Source of the DNA: Picosynechococcus sp. PCC 7003
GTDB taxonomy: Bacteria > Cyanobacteriota > Cyanobacteriia > Cyanobacteriales > MRBY01
Length of the DNA stretch: 64,000 nucleotides
Assembly (NCBI RefSeq): GCF_001693255.1
Contig: NZ_CP016474.1
Location: 1,196,661 to 1,260,660, forward strand
Direction of reading: 5' to 3'
The translations under genes and the position numbers were made by a program. How positions within the stretch are numbered: the stretch's first letter is position 1; the number at the start of each line of letters is the position of its first letter. Below the pieces are notes generated by a model, which made no database searches, was not told the origin of the DNA, and saw only the letters and a program-made list of their open reading frames with translations. Shown here in pieces: positions 18,802 to 27,499 of this stretch.

Positions 18802-18914
18802 CAGCGGATATCTATGGGGACCAGCGGCTCCACCAAGTCGATACTTTGTTAAGTGATCATTCTATCCACTATAGCGATTTACTACTCCACCCGGAGCTTA
18901 TCTCGAGGTTTTCC

Positions 18915-19262
18915 ATGGCGGATCGGCACACACTAGTTTTATTGGACATTCTCATTTCGGCGCGGTTAGCGATTAATTACCTGGCAGATCTGAGTTGGAC
19001 GGAGTTCCTCGGCAATATTGTTGTGCAGGATGCGGTGATTCGGCGGCTCGAAATTATGGGTCTGGCGGCGCGGAATATTCCCAAGGTGATGCATCCGGAA
19101 CTCCCCCAAGTGCCTTGGTTTGAACTAGAGGCGATCGCCAAAACCATGAGTGAAGACTACGAAGCGGTTAATATCGCCTTTGTTTGGGATCTGGTGCGTA
19201 ATGATTTGCCGGTTTGGGCGGAGGCTTTGGAAGTGATTTTGCCGGAAAATCTCCATGTCTAG
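18915..19262 (+). CDS. Orphan HepT-like (DUF86) protein with degenerate active site
   Basis: A 115 aa helical protein matching HepT toxins along its length: LLDILISARLAINYLADLS, VQDAVIRRLEIMGLAA, then PQVPWFELEAI and VWDLVRNDLP. In active HepT proteins the loop after PW carries R-x4-H-x-Y. Here the aligned residues read A-x4-E-x-Y, so both the Arg and His are gone. No MNT nucleotidyltransferase antitoxin gene lies next to it. It is probably not an active HEPN nuclease. ATG 18915 has GAGG at 18905-18908; the longer frame from GTG 18780 overlaps the DUF3172 gene and lacks homology. The histidine phosphatase gene begins two bases after its stop. Confidence 0.8.
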   Translation: MADRHTLVLLDILISARLAINYLADLSWTEFLGNIVVQDAVIRRLEIMGLAARNIPKVMHPELPQVPWFELEAIAKTMSEDYEAVNIAFVWDLVRNDLPVWAEALEVILPENLHV

Positions 19263-19264
19263 GG

Positions 19265-19930
19265 ATGGTATTTAAATCTGTTACCCACGACACTTGGGGC
19301 CGACAGTTGTGGTTTGTGCGCCACGGAAATCGCTTGGATTTTGTGCAACCGGCTTGGTTTACGACGGCTCTCTATCCCTACGATCCGCCCCTTTGTCCCG
19401 CTGGCCACCGCCAGGCCCAGGAGTTAGGCGATCGCCTCGCCCAAGAAACGATCCACCACATTTTCACCTCCCCTTTCTTGCGCACGATCCAAACGGGTCA
19501 GTACTGCGCCCAACGTTTAAACCTCTCTCTGAAGCTAGAGCCGGGCCTGGGGGAATGGCATAATCCCGCCTGGATGACCCGCCCGCCGCTGACTCACCCC
19601 AAAGGATTCTTGCGTCAAAACTGCGTCAATATCGACTGGCACTACCAGGAAAAATATTTGCCCCGCTACCCCGAAAATCTTGCCCAGGTGAAGCGACGGA
19701 CGATTCTGACCCTCCAGCAGTTACTCAAATCCTATGCTGGCAACTTGCTTTTCATCGGCCACAAAGTTCCCCTAGGCATTTGTCTGAGTTACCTACTGGG
19801 GGACACCAAAACCATGAGCCCCGATGTGTGTGCTCTCAATCAACTGGTTAACATTGGCGATCGCTGGTTTTGGCAACGGCAAAATGAGACCCATTTTTTG
19901 ACAGACCCAGGCATTAAGGTCGCCCCCTAA
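19265..19930 (+). CDS. Histidine phosphatase family protein
   Basis: A 221 aa phosphoglycerate-mutase-like phosphatase. The catalytic RHG motif is in LWFVRHGNR (His20), and the second catalytic His is in FIGHKVPLG. SPFLRTIQTGQYCA and GLGEW are the usual middle elements. The family covers sugar phosphatases and SixA-like protein phosphatases, so the substrate is unknown. Two bases separate it from the HepT-like gene, so the two are almost certainly co-transcribed and perhaps translationally coupled. Confidence 0.85.
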   Translation: MVFKSVTHDTWGRQLWFVRHGNRLDFVQPAWFTTALYPYDPPLCPAGHRQAQELGDRLAQETIHHIFTSPFLRTIQTGQYCAQRLNLSLKLEPGLGEWHNPAWMTRPPLTHPKGFLRQNCVNIDWHYQEKYLPRYPENLAQVKRRTILTLQQLLKSYAGNLLFIGHKVPLGICLSYLLGDTKTMSPDVCALNQLVNIGDRWFWQRQNETHFLTDPGIKVAP

Positions 19931-20010
19931 AGCATCAATTCACCAAGTCTCTGCCGGGGAAATTCCCAGAAATATTGTAATATTGCTCCCATTACTGGGC
20001 AAAAATCACC

Positions 20011-20730
20011 ATGAAAAACGAAGCGAACGGCCAATCTTCCCCTTGCTTTCCTGTCAGCCTCACGGAACAGACCATGAGCTATGACATTGTGCAAGAAGCC
20101 GTGTTTTCCCTCTGGCAAGTGGTCAATGGCCTGAGTAGTATTCAACCACCCCGCCGCGATCGCTATCGCGTGACAATTTTTGGTTCGGCCCGCATTACCC
20201 GCGACTCGCCCCTCTACCAAGATGTACGTCGTTTAGCCAGTGAGTTAACAACCCTCGGCTGTGACATTGTGACGGGGGGTGGCCCTGGTCTCATGGAAGC
20301 GGCGAACGAAGGAAGTGTTTTAGCAGATCCCCTAGATCGGACAAAATCCATTGGGATTCGGGTGGATTTAGGCTTTGAACAGGAGGTTAACCCCTTTGTC
20401 GAAGAAGTATTCCAGCACCAGACTTTTTTCTCACGCCTCCATCACTTTGTCTTGGTTTCCGATGCGTTTGTGGTGATGCCGGGGGGGATTGGGACAACCC
20501 TCGAAGCGTTGATGATTTGGCAATTACTCCAGGTGCGCTCAATCCACAATATGCCGTTTATTTTGGTGGGGGACATGTGGACAGAATTGGTTCAGTGGGC
20601 GGAACAAACCATGGTGCCCCAGATGGCCGATGCGGTGGATTTTGAAATTCCTGTGTGTGTTGGGTCGGTGGATGAGGCGATCGCCCGTTTAAAAATCTCC
20701 CATCAAGCCTGGACGGAATGCTCACCCTAG
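20011..20730 (+). CDS. LOG family protein (possible cytokinin-type phosphoribohydrolase)
   Basis: A 239 aa Rossmann-like protein once annotated as lysine decarboxylase. The LOG motif is present as MPGGIGTTLEA with GGGPGLMEAANEG earlier. LOG enzymes hydrolyse nucleoside 5'-monophosphates such as N6-modified AMP. The first 20 residues are not family-like, and an in-frame ATG at 20074 (MSYDIVQEAVF) could be the true start. Its TAG lies in a CTAG that also provides the stop of the convergent DUF4359 gene. Confidence 0.85.
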   Translation: MKNEANGQSSPCFPVSLTEQTMSYDIVQEAVFSLWQVVNGLSSIQPPRRDRYRVTIFGSARITRDSPLYQDVRRLASELTTLGCDIVTGGGPGLMEAANEGSVLADPLDRTKSIGIRVDLGFEQEVNPFVEEVFQHQTFFSRLHHFVLVSDAFVVMPGGIGTTLEALMIWQLLQVRSIHNMPFILVGDMWTELVQWAEQTMVPQMADAVDFEIPVCVGSVDEAIARLKISHQAWTECSP

Positions 20731-21131
20731 CTTTTTTCTGCTCGGTAAGTGTAGAACTGCTGAAAGATCCCTACTGTCTCAAAGGAGTACCGTGGAAATG
20801 GCTCCGGTAGAACAATATCCGTCTGGTAGATGCTAAAGAAAAAATAATTATTGACGCTGGTTTGCCGACTGACAATTTCGCCCAACTGGGCCTGGCTCGC
20901 ATCAACGAGAGTTTTACAGTAGTTGCGCAACAGATCGCCCTGGAGATTGCCCAAACCGAGGGGCAGATCATCACCGGAATTTTGGCAAACATTATCCTTG
21001 AGATAGATGGCAATTTGTTCGCCAGCATAACTTTGGTATTGACTCAGGGGAGGATTGGTTAAGTAGGCGATCGCCCCGAGGACAACAACACCAACGCCGC
21101 TGACCATGCCGCTAATTTGAGAAAGTTTCAT
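20727..21131 (-). CDS. DUF4359 domain-containing protein
   Basis: A 134 aa protein with one N-terminal hydrophobic helix (about residues 5-22, signal anchor or signal peptide) and a secreted-type domain with two Cys residues (DNVCQNSG and RNYCKTLVD). The pattern QYQSYAGEQIAIYLKDNVC fits DUF4359, a family of unknown function, from memory. The Met at 21131 is chosen over an upstream TTG because AGG precedes it by about six bases. Its stop shares a CTAG palindrome with the LOG gene. Confidence 0.68.
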   Translation of the reverse strand: MKLSQISGMVSGVGVVVLGAIAYLTNPPLSQYQSYAGEQIAIYLKDNVCQNSGDDLPLGLGNLQGDLLRNYCKTLVDASQAQLGEIVSRQTSVNNYFFFSIYQTDIVLPEPFPRYSFETVGIFQQFYTYRAEKS

Positions 21132-21185
21132 AAAAAACCTGGACAAAATAAAATCAATTCGATAACATTATTAATCGTGATTATG

Positions 21186-21258
21186 GCGAGCGTAGCCAAG
21201 TGGTTAAGGCAGCGGATTGTGGTTCCGCCATTCGGGGGTTCGAGTCCCCTCGTTCGCC
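21186..21258 (+). tRNA. tRNA-His (anticodon GTG)
   Basis: A full cloverleaf can be drawn. The acceptor stem is GCGAGCG / CGTTCGC with one G-U pair, the T arm contains GGTTCGAGTCC, and the anticodon GTG lies at 21219-21221. A G at 21185 faces the discriminator C at 21258, matching the extra G(-1) of histidine tRNAs. The CCA end is not encoded. Confidence 0.97.
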
Positions 21259-21472
21259 CTTTCAAATCTTATAACCGAAGTCAGGGCTTCCTCACCGCCT
21301 GTCCCAGGAGAGATTTTATTAACGATCTGTTTGCGCCCTGAGATGTCAGACGTAGCAACAGTGGCTCAAGCCAAAAAATATGTCTTGGCCTAAATTTTCG
21401 GTGCAAAGACATATTTCAAACAGGGTGTGCGCTCGATTCAAGCCGAAGGAAAATTAGCAGAGGATCGATCCC

Positions 21473-21697
21473 CTAAAGCTGATATTGTCTCACTGCAGGC
21501 GGTTCCCCACCGGATTGTACCGGGCGTTGTTGGAGTTGTTGGTTGAACCAAAGGGCGATCGCCAAACTCGAAAAGAACAGCAAAATTGGTAACCAACGGG
21601 ATGTCTGTGTTGAACGTTGGGGTTTACGTTGGGGCGCTTGGCCGCGAACCCGTCTAATTTTTTCGGGCCATTCGGCAAATTCCCGCTCGGTGGTCAT
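21473..21697 (-). CDS. Small single-pass membrane protein
   Basis: A 74 aa protein: a basic cytosolic head (EKIRRVRGQAPQRKPQRS), one membrane helix (about residues 37-55, LPILLFFSSLAIALWF), and a short polar tail. The frame continues upstream to 21766, but MTTEREFAEWPEKIRR at 21697 is a better start. No family recognised. The composition and head-helix-tail pattern suggest a real gene, though small membrane ORFs can arise by chance. Divergent from the HAD gene. Confidence 0.55.
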   Translation of the reverse strand: MTTEREFAEWPEKIRRVRGQAPQRKPQRSTQTSRWLPILLFFSSLAIALWFNQQLQQRPVQSGGEPPAVRQYQL

Positions 21698-21844
21698 GGT
21701 GAAATTCTCTAAAACTTGAATGCAGCAATAATTCACAATTGTGTTTTCCATTATACAAAGCGGCAATGCCTCCTTGGGGCTTGGGCCGTTGCTGGGATGG
21801 GGGAACTCTTCTATGCTTTAGGGGCAACCATTTTGACCGAAACA

Positions 21845-22663
21845 ATGCAGGACATTCGCCTACTGGTGTTGGATATTGACGGCACTATTTCGGGGAAAAT
21901 CAACCAAGTCAGTCCCCAGGTTTTAGGGGCGATCCAAGCAGCCCAAAGGAAAGGGATCAAAGTGGCGATCGCCACCGGACGCATGTTTTGTTCGGCCAAA
22001 CGGTTTTATGAAGCGATCGCCTCCGATGTCCCCTTGATTGCCTATAACGGCGCTTGGATTCAAGATCCCTTGCAGACGCTTCCCCACCAACAGCTTTCGG
22101 TGCCAGCGGACATTGCCCTTGATATTTTGGATTTTCTCAGTACCCAGGCTTGGCGATCGCAGCTTCATTTACACGTCTATCACAACGACGAATTATACGT
22201 TGATGAATTTAACGAGCGGACTGCGGCCTACCAAGAAAGAACGGGCTGTAAAGCAAATTTACTCACCGATTTGCGGGACATTGTGGCCCAGGCCCCGACG
22301 AAAATTCTCGCGGTTTGCCACACGGAAACGGTACCGAAAACCCTCTTGCCCCTTGTGCAAAAACGCTATACCCAGCAGCAAATTTACTGCACCCAATCCA
22401 CGGCTGTTTATGTAGAATTCACCTCCCCGACGGCGACGAAAGGCCAAGCCGTAAAATTTCTCACTGAACAAATTCTGGAGTTGCAGGCCGCTAATGTGAT
22501 GGCCATTGGCGATAACTTTAACGACCGGGAAATGCTTGAATATGCTGGACTTGGGGTTGCCATGGGGGATGCCCCTGCTGCCCTCAAAGCCGTTGCGGAC
22601 GCGGTGACAACTTCCGTCGAAGAAGATGGGGTCGCCGAGGCGATCGCCAAGTTTTTACTTTAG
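21845..22663 (+). CDS. HAD-IIB (Cof-type) phosphatase
   Basis: A 272 aa HAD-superfamily hydrolase. Motif I is VLDIDGTIS with the two catalytic Asp residues, motif II is ATGR, and motif IV is IGDNFNDREML near the C terminus. The C2 cap of Cof proteins fills the middle. These enzymes dephosphorylate sugar phosphates or cofactors; the substrate is unknown. The open frame starts at 21716, but ATG 21845 (MQDIRLLVLDIDG) gives the normal short N terminus. Convergent with the PLP decarboxylase, with five bases between stops. Confidence 0.87.
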   Translation: MQDIRLLVLDIDGTISGKINQVSPQVLGAIQAAQRKGIKVAIATGRMFCSAKRFYEAIASDVPLIAYNGAWIQDPLQTLPHQQLSVPADIALDILDFLSTQAWRSQLHLHVYHNDELYVDEFNERTAAYQERTGCKANLLTDLRDIVAQAPTKILAVCHTETVPKTLLPLVQKRYTQQQIYCTQSTAVYVEFTSPTATKGQAVKFLTEQILELQAANVMAIGDNFNDREMLEYAGLGVAMGDAPAALKAVADAVTTSVEEDGVAEAIAKFLL

Positions 22664-22668
22664 GTTCA

Positions 22669-24117
22669 TCAATAATCAATCACGCGAATTGTGTTTAGAC
22701 TCGGATCGTTGGCCCCTGTGATCACACCACCCAACTGTAATGTCTGACGCAAACTGGCGAGGGTTGCTGCCGTGATTTTTTCGCCGGGCATCATTGCGGG
22801 AATCCCAGGGGGATAAGGACAGATCAACTCAGCGCAAATTTGATTGAGGCTCGCTTCAAGGGCAACGGCCCTACTGGTGGCAAAAAAAGCTTGCCGTGGC
22901 GAGAGTTGTGGCAGTCCATAGCAGGTTTCAGGCTGAGTTGTTGGAATTTTTGGCCGATCTAAGGGATATTGTGCTTGATTGTTTTGGCTAAGTTTTTGAA
23001 ATGCGTTAATTAACCGCTGAATATCTTGCTCTGTATTGCCAAAGGTGAGGATAAAAGTGAGCGATCGCCCCAGGGGGAGTTCTGCAATCACACCAAAGGG
23101 TTCCGTCAAGATTTCATCTGCGGCATAACCCGTTAACCCCAAACCAGAAACATCAATCGTGAGGCGGGTGGGATCAAAATATTCAATACCTGTCTGGGGT
23201 TGGGGATCAAAAATTTTTAAGCCTGGAATCGAAGCCAATGTCTGCCGTGCCTGTTGCGCTAAAGCAAATGTTTCTAACCAAAGGGTTTCGCCCATGGTCG
23301 CCATTTGAGCGCGGGCCGCATCCAGGGAAGCCAGGAGTAAATAACTAGGACTGGTAGATCCGACAAGTTGCAAGGCGCGGTTAATTTTCTGGGGATCAAC
23401 TCTAGTTCCTCGCAGATGGAGCATCGAAGCCTGAGTCATCGCCCCCAGGGTTTTGTGGGTTGATTGAATCACCACATCCGCGCCGAGTTCGAGGGCCGTG
23501 GGCGGGAAATTAGGATGAAATTTAAAGTGGCTCCCGTGGGCTTCATCAACAATTAAAGGGATATTTCTACGCTGGGTAATGGCGGCGATCGCCTTGAGAT
23601 CAGGACAAACCCCTTGGTAGGTCGGTGAGAGGGCCAAGACCGCTTTAATATCGGGATGCGTTTGAAAGGCTAATTCAACGGATTCTGGGGTGAGGCCATA
23701 GCTTAAATCCCAAGTTGGGTCATAGGGCGGGTTCACAAAAACTGGCATCGCCCCTGACAAAATCAAGCCAGAAATGGCTGACTGGTGGATATTGCGGGGT
23801 AAGAGAATTTTTTCCCCTTCCCCCACCGTCGCTAAAATGGCGGCGATAATCCCACAGGTGGAGCCATTGACCAAAAACCAGGTTTGATCAGCTCCAAAGG
23901 TTTCGGCAGCTAGGGTTTGAGCCTCTAAAATCACCCCTTCTGGCGCAAATAAATTATCGAGATCGGGGAGCTCCGGTAAATCTGCCCGAAAAATCTCTTT
24001 TCCCCAGACCTGTGCCAACCCAGAAAAAATCCCCTGACCACCTTTGTGACCGGGGGCATAGAAGGCTGCATGGTTGTCATGGGCGAGGGCGAGCAGGCGA
24101 GAAAAGAGGGGCGTCAT
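22669..24117 (-). CDS. Orn/Lys/Arg decarboxylase family PLP enzyme
   Basis: A 482 aa PLP-dependent, fold type I decarboxylase. The N-terminal FYAPGHKGGQG, WFLVNGSTCG, the cofactor Asp in VDEAHGSHF and the Schiff-base Lys222 in STHKTLGAMTQAS all match the major domain. The C-terminal domain ends in the typical YPPGIPAMMPGE. Likely substrates are lysine, ornithine or arginine, giving cadaverine, putrescine or agmatine; the sequence does not tell which. Its ATG overlaps the ctaB stop by one base (TAATG), so translational coupling with heme O synthase is likely despite the unrelated function. Confidence 0.87.
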   Translation of the reverse strand: MTPLFSRLLALAHDNHAAFYAPGHKGGQGIFSGLAQVWGKEIFRADLPELPDLDNLFAPEGVILEAQTLAAETFGADQTWFLVNGSTCGIIAAILATVGEGEKILLPRNIHQSAISGLILSGAMPVFVNPPYDPTWDLSYGLTPESVELAFQTHPDIKAVLALSPTYQGVCPDLKAIAAITQRRNIPLIVDEAHGSHFKFHPNFPPTALELGADVVIQSTHKTLGAMTQASMLHLRGTRVDPQKINRALQLVGSTSPSYLLLASLDAARAQMATMGETLWLETFALAQQARQTLASIPGLKIFDPQPQTGIEYFDPTRLTIDVSGLGLTGYAADEILTEPFGVIAELPLGRSLTFILTFGNTEQDIQRLINAFQKLSQNNQAQYPLDRPKIPTTQPETCYGLPQLSPRQAFFATSRAVALEASLNQICAELICPYPPGIPAMMPGEKITAATLASLRQTLQLGGVITGANDPSLNTIRVIDY

Positions 24118-25070
24118 TAAGTCAGGGAAGCTAAAGTTGTGGTCACCAGGGCAGTGACATTATGCACCGCAGGTAAACTATCCACCACCATCGCCGTACA
24201 AAGCAACATCATGTAAAGAATCGAATATTTAAACATGGATTTGGCTAGGGGCTGATCAAAGGGATTTTGCTTCAATTCCCAGGCTTTTTGGATAAAAATG
24301 GCTCCGAGCACTAAAGCGGCGATCGCATAAAACAGCCCAGACGCTTGGAACGGAAAAACCAACAAGAAACTGAAGGGCACAACGATCAATGTATAAATCC
24401 AAATTTGATCGACGGTTATTTTTTCGCCCTTGACCACGGGCAGCATCGGCACCTCAACCTCTGCATAATCTTCTTTGATCATCAAGGCCAAGGCCCAGAA
24501 ATGAGGCGGCGTCCAGAGGAAAATCAGCGCAAACAAAATCCAGGCGGACCAATCCAACTGACCCGTGACCGCTGCCCAACCGACCAGGGGTGGAATCGAA
24601 CCTGCTGCGCCACCGATCACAATATTTTGTACATGGTGCCGTTTTAGCCAGTGAGTATAAACCAGCATATAAAACACAATGCCCGATAACGCTAAACAGG
24701 CGCTGAGTAGGTTCACAAATGCCGTTAACAGGGAAAAAGACAAACTCCCCAAAACCAGGGCAAAAATCAAGGCATGGCGGGGTTGGACTCGACCGGAAGG
24801 AATTGGACGCTTACGGGTGCGCTGCATCGAAAAGTCGATGTCTTGGTCATAAATACAGTTGAGGGTCTGGGCAGAGGCCGCCGCGAGGGTTCCCCCCAAG
24901 AGCGTCACCAACAATTTCACCGGGTCAATGTGACCGTGGGAAGCAATCCACATCGAAGCAGCGGTGGTAATCAGCAGTAGGGGAATAATGCGGGGTTTGG
25001 TGAGTTGGTAATAGCTTTTGATGACCGCCCAAACGTTTTCATGGTGCGGAGAAAGGCTGGTGCCGAGCAT
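24117..25070 (-). CDS. ctaB: Protoheme IX farnesyltransferase (heme O synthase)
   Basis: A 317 aa UbiA-type prenyltransferase that adds a farnesyl group to heme b, giving heme O for cytochrome oxidase. Eight or nine membrane helices. The first Asp-rich site, [19 protein letters not shown] (about residues 85-103), and the second region with YTHWLKR are present. It sits between ctaA (upstream, 53-base gap) and the PLP decarboxylase (one-base overlap). The ctaA-ctaB unit is divergent from ctaCDE, which fits assembly of the same oxidase. Confidence 0.95.
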   Translation of the reverse strand: MLGTSLSPHHENVWAVIKSYYQLTKPRIIPLLLITTAASMWIASHGHIDPVKLLVTLLGGTLAAASAQTLNCIYDQDIDFSMQRTRKRPIPSGRVQPRHALIFALVLGSLSFSLLTAFVNLLSACLALSGIVFYMLVYTHWLKRHHVQNIVIGGAAGSIPPLVGWAAVTGQLDWSAWILFALIFLWTPPHFWALALMIKEDYAEVEVPMLPVVKGEKITVDQIWIYTLIVVPFSFLLVFPFQASGLFYAIAALVLGAIFIQKAWELKQNPFDQPLAKSMFKYSILYMMLLCTAMVVDSLPAVHNVTALVTTTLASLT

Positions 25071-25123
25071 AAAAATACCTGAATTTAATAAAGACGCAGA
25101 GGAATGGAGAGATAAGGTTTGGT

Positions 25124-26038
25124 TTAGCTGGTCTGGGGCTGGCGATCGCGGAACGCAAAGACAGAAAACATCGCCAAGGTTCCAAGGAGACTCGCCCCAA
25201 CGGCCTGGTGGGTCACAGTGAGAGGTTCTACCTGGAGATGCAGTTTAAAGGTGGCCACCCCAATCAGAATTTGTAAGCACACCAGCAAGATGGCGACATT
25301 GGCCAGACGGCGCAAAAAAGGGTGGAGAGCCGGCGTCCGCCAAGCCATGACCACAGTAACAACAGTTGCGAGGGTAGCGGGGACAACCCCGATGATGTGA
25401 CTGTCCATCACCACACACATCTCCCCTTGGAAAAAGCACTGGTGCAAGGCCCACTGGGAGGCGACTAAGCCTCCGGACAGGCTTTGGAGATAAATAGAAA
25501 TTGCTGCCGCCAAACCAAACCAGGGTAATTTTCCGGCGGTACCATTGCCGCGATATTCACTTAAGCAACTGCCAATGGTGAGTAGGGTGACAAAGAAGAA
25601 TAAAGCCGTGCCAAGGTGAGCCGTGACGATATCAAAGCGCAGCAGTTCGGTGACGGTTAAACCGCCCAAAATGCCCTGGAAAACGATTAAAAATAGAGCA
25701 AAACCGGAAGCCCATGGGAGCCAACGGGGCAGTGCCGCCCGGAACCAGAGGCTAAGTCCGACCAGGGCGATCGCCGATAGACCGATCAACATCGCATCTA
25801 AACGGTGGAACCACTCCAAGAAAACCTGTAAATTCATCTGTTGGGTCGGCACCAGTTGCCCGTAGCACAGGGGCCAATCTGGACAAGCAAGTCCCGCATT
25901 CATTACCCGTGTTGCACTACCAATCGCCATTAACAACAAGGTGGCGATCGCCATTTTCCAAACCAAACGGCGAACCCATGTTTTCACCTGATCACTCGCT
26001 GGCGAAAAAGAATTTGGCGATGAAATGGAATGAGCCAT
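25124..26038 (-). CDS. ctaA: Heme A synthase (COX15/CtaA family)
   Basis: A 304 aa integral membrane enzyme converting heme O to heme A. About eight helices. Conserved features are [20 protein letters not shown] with a Cys pair, EWFHRLDA with a heme-ligand His, a second [11 protein letters not shown] loop, and THQAVGA near the C terminus. The ATG at 26038 is preceded by a strong GAGGAGG ribosome binding site four bases away. First gene of the ctaA-ctaB-decarboxylase set. Confidence 0.95.
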   Translation of the reverse strand: MAHSISSPNSFSPASDQVKTWVRRLVWKMAIATLLLMAIGSATRVMNAGLACPDWPLCYGQLVPTQQMNLQVFLEWFHRLDAMLIGLSAIALVGLSLWFRAALPRWLPWASGFALFLIVFQGILGGLTVTELLRFDIVTAHLGTALFFFVTLLTIGSCLSEYRGNGTAGKLPWFGLAAAISIYLQSLSGGLVASQWALHQCFFQGEMCVVMDSHIIGVVPATLATVVTVVMAWRTPALHPFLRRLANVAILLVCLQILIGVATFKLHLQVEPLTVTHQAVGASLLGTLAMFSVFAFRDRQPQTS

Positions 26039-26334
26039 GAAGCCTCCTCACAAAACACTTAACAATCTACGGAGTCAGAACTGCCACAGATGTAAATAGC
26101 TACACAAATTAGATTTTGAGCTAAGGAAAATAGCTAAATCTCATTAATTAACACTGTAGTGAACCCATTTAGACGCTGCTGTTCAGCGACCTATCCTGTA
26201 CAAATTCTTTACATTTAAACAACAAATCACCCAGGAAATCTAAATATAACCTTAAGTTTTTGGTCAGATAGATTACATAATTGAGTTTTCAATGACATTG
26301 ATACAAAACAATCAAGATTTGTCATCAGTCAACC
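26039..26334. promoter_or_regulatory. Divergent ctaA / ctaC control region
   Basis: An AT-rich 296-base spacer between the two cytochrome oxidase transcription units. It contains the ctaA ribosome binding site at its left end and must hold promoters for both directions. I could not pick convincing -35/-10 pairs or an operator. Confidence 0.45.
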
Positions 26335-27414
26335 ATGAAGATTGTGACAAACCAAAGGCATTTCCAAACAGTTTGTTTTAACGTGGTAACCAGCAGTTAT
26401 TCCAAAAAAGCTCCAACATTTCCCGTGAATATTCCCAATAGCATCACAACCTTGATCGCTGGAATTGCCATTACCCTCATCAGTCTCTGGTACGGTCAAA
26501 ACCATGGTTTACTCCCCGTTGCCGCCTCTGCCGACGCCAATGATGTGGATGAATTATTTAACCTCATGATGACCATTGCCACCGGTCTATTTATCTTGAT
26601 TGAAGGGGTTTTGGTGATCTGTCTGATTCGATTTCGCCGCAAAAAAGGGGATCTAACCGATGGCCCGGCGATCGAAGGCAATGTCCCCCTAGAAATTGTC
26701 TGGACAGCGATCCCCACTGTCATCGTCTTTATCCTGGCGATCTATAGCTTCGAAATCTATAACAAAATGGGTGGCCTCGACCCGATGGTTTCTGGTGGTG
26801 GTATGGCCATGGCCCACCATCACACTCCCGAAACCATGGAAAATATGGTGGCAATGGAACCAGATTCCCGCATGGCCATTGGCATTGGTAAATCTATGTC
26901 GGCCAGTGACGAAGACCCCCTTGTGGTTGAAGTGAATGGCCTGCAATATGCGTGGATTTTTACCTATCCCGATACGGGCATTGTCTCTGGGGATCTCCAT
27001 GTGCCCGTGGATCGCCCGATTCAACTCGATATGAAAGCGGCGGATGTGATCCATGCTTTCTGGCTTCCAGAATTTCGCATTAAACAAGATGTGATGCCCG
27101 GTCAGGTTTCAAAACTGAGCTTTGTTGCCAACCGCGAAGGAACCTACCCGGTGATTTGTGCGGAACTCTGTGGCTCTTACCACGGCGGCATGAAAACCAC
27201 GATGACCGTTGAAACGGCAGAGGGCTATGACCAATGGGTACAATCGCGCACAGTGGCGCTGCAAGAGGGTCAAAACCAACCTCTACGCGTTGATTCTACG
27301 GCCTTAACCGATGCGGAGTTTCTCCAGGCCTACGCCGAAGAGATGGGCATTATTGAAAATACCCTAGAGCAGATTCCCCATCAGCCTTTGGGGATGATGT
27401 CGATGGCCCAGTAA
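26335..27414 (+). CDS. ctaC: Cytochrome c oxidase subunit II
   Basis: Carries the CuA centre that receives electrons from cytochrome c6 or plastocyanin. The ligand cluster is CAELCGSYHGGMKT with Cys275, Cys279, His283 and Met286 in this numbering, plus a His in VIHAFWLPEF. Two membrane helices lie at about residues 37-55 and 78-100. A Met/His-rich loop (GGGMAMAHHH) is inserted before the cupredoxin domain. The start is uncertain: the first 30 residues look atypical, and a GTG at 26425 would open with VNIPNSITTLIAG, closer to what I recall for other cyanobacteria. First gene of ctaCDE. Confidence 0.95.
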   Translation: MKIVTNQRHFQTVCFNVVTSSYSKKAPTFPVNIPNSITTLIAGIAITLISLWYGQNHGLLPVAASADANDVDELFNLMMTIATGLFILIEGVLVICLIRFRRKKGDLTDGPAIEGNVPLEIVWTAIPTVIVFILAIYSFEIYNKMGGLDPMVSGGGMAMAHHHTPETMENMVAMEPDSRMAIGIGKSMSASDEDPLVVEVNGLQYAWIFTYPDTGIVSGDLHVPVDRPIQLDMKAADVIHAFWLPEFRIKQDVMPGQVSKLSFVANREGTYPVICAELCGSYHGGMKTTMTVETAEGYDQWVQSRTVALQEGQNQPLRVDSTALTDAEFLQAYAEEMGIIENTLEQIPHQPLGMMSMAQ

Positions 27415-27499
27415 GGTCAGCCTTTTTCAAACAATTAAACCAACTAAACCCGTAACTGACTTTTTTAGTAAACGCACAATAATAAATCAACGATCAACC

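Noticed and set aside
18780-18914. N-terminal extension of the HepT-like gene from a GTG
   Set aside because: It overlaps the divergent DUF3172 gene, shows no family resemblance, and a better ribosome binding site precedes ATG 18915.
26041-26060. Sequence similar to the Yfr1 RNA core (CTCCTCACA)
   Set aside because: It is the complement of the ctaA ribosome binding site GAGGAGG and has no flanking Yfr1 stem-loops.
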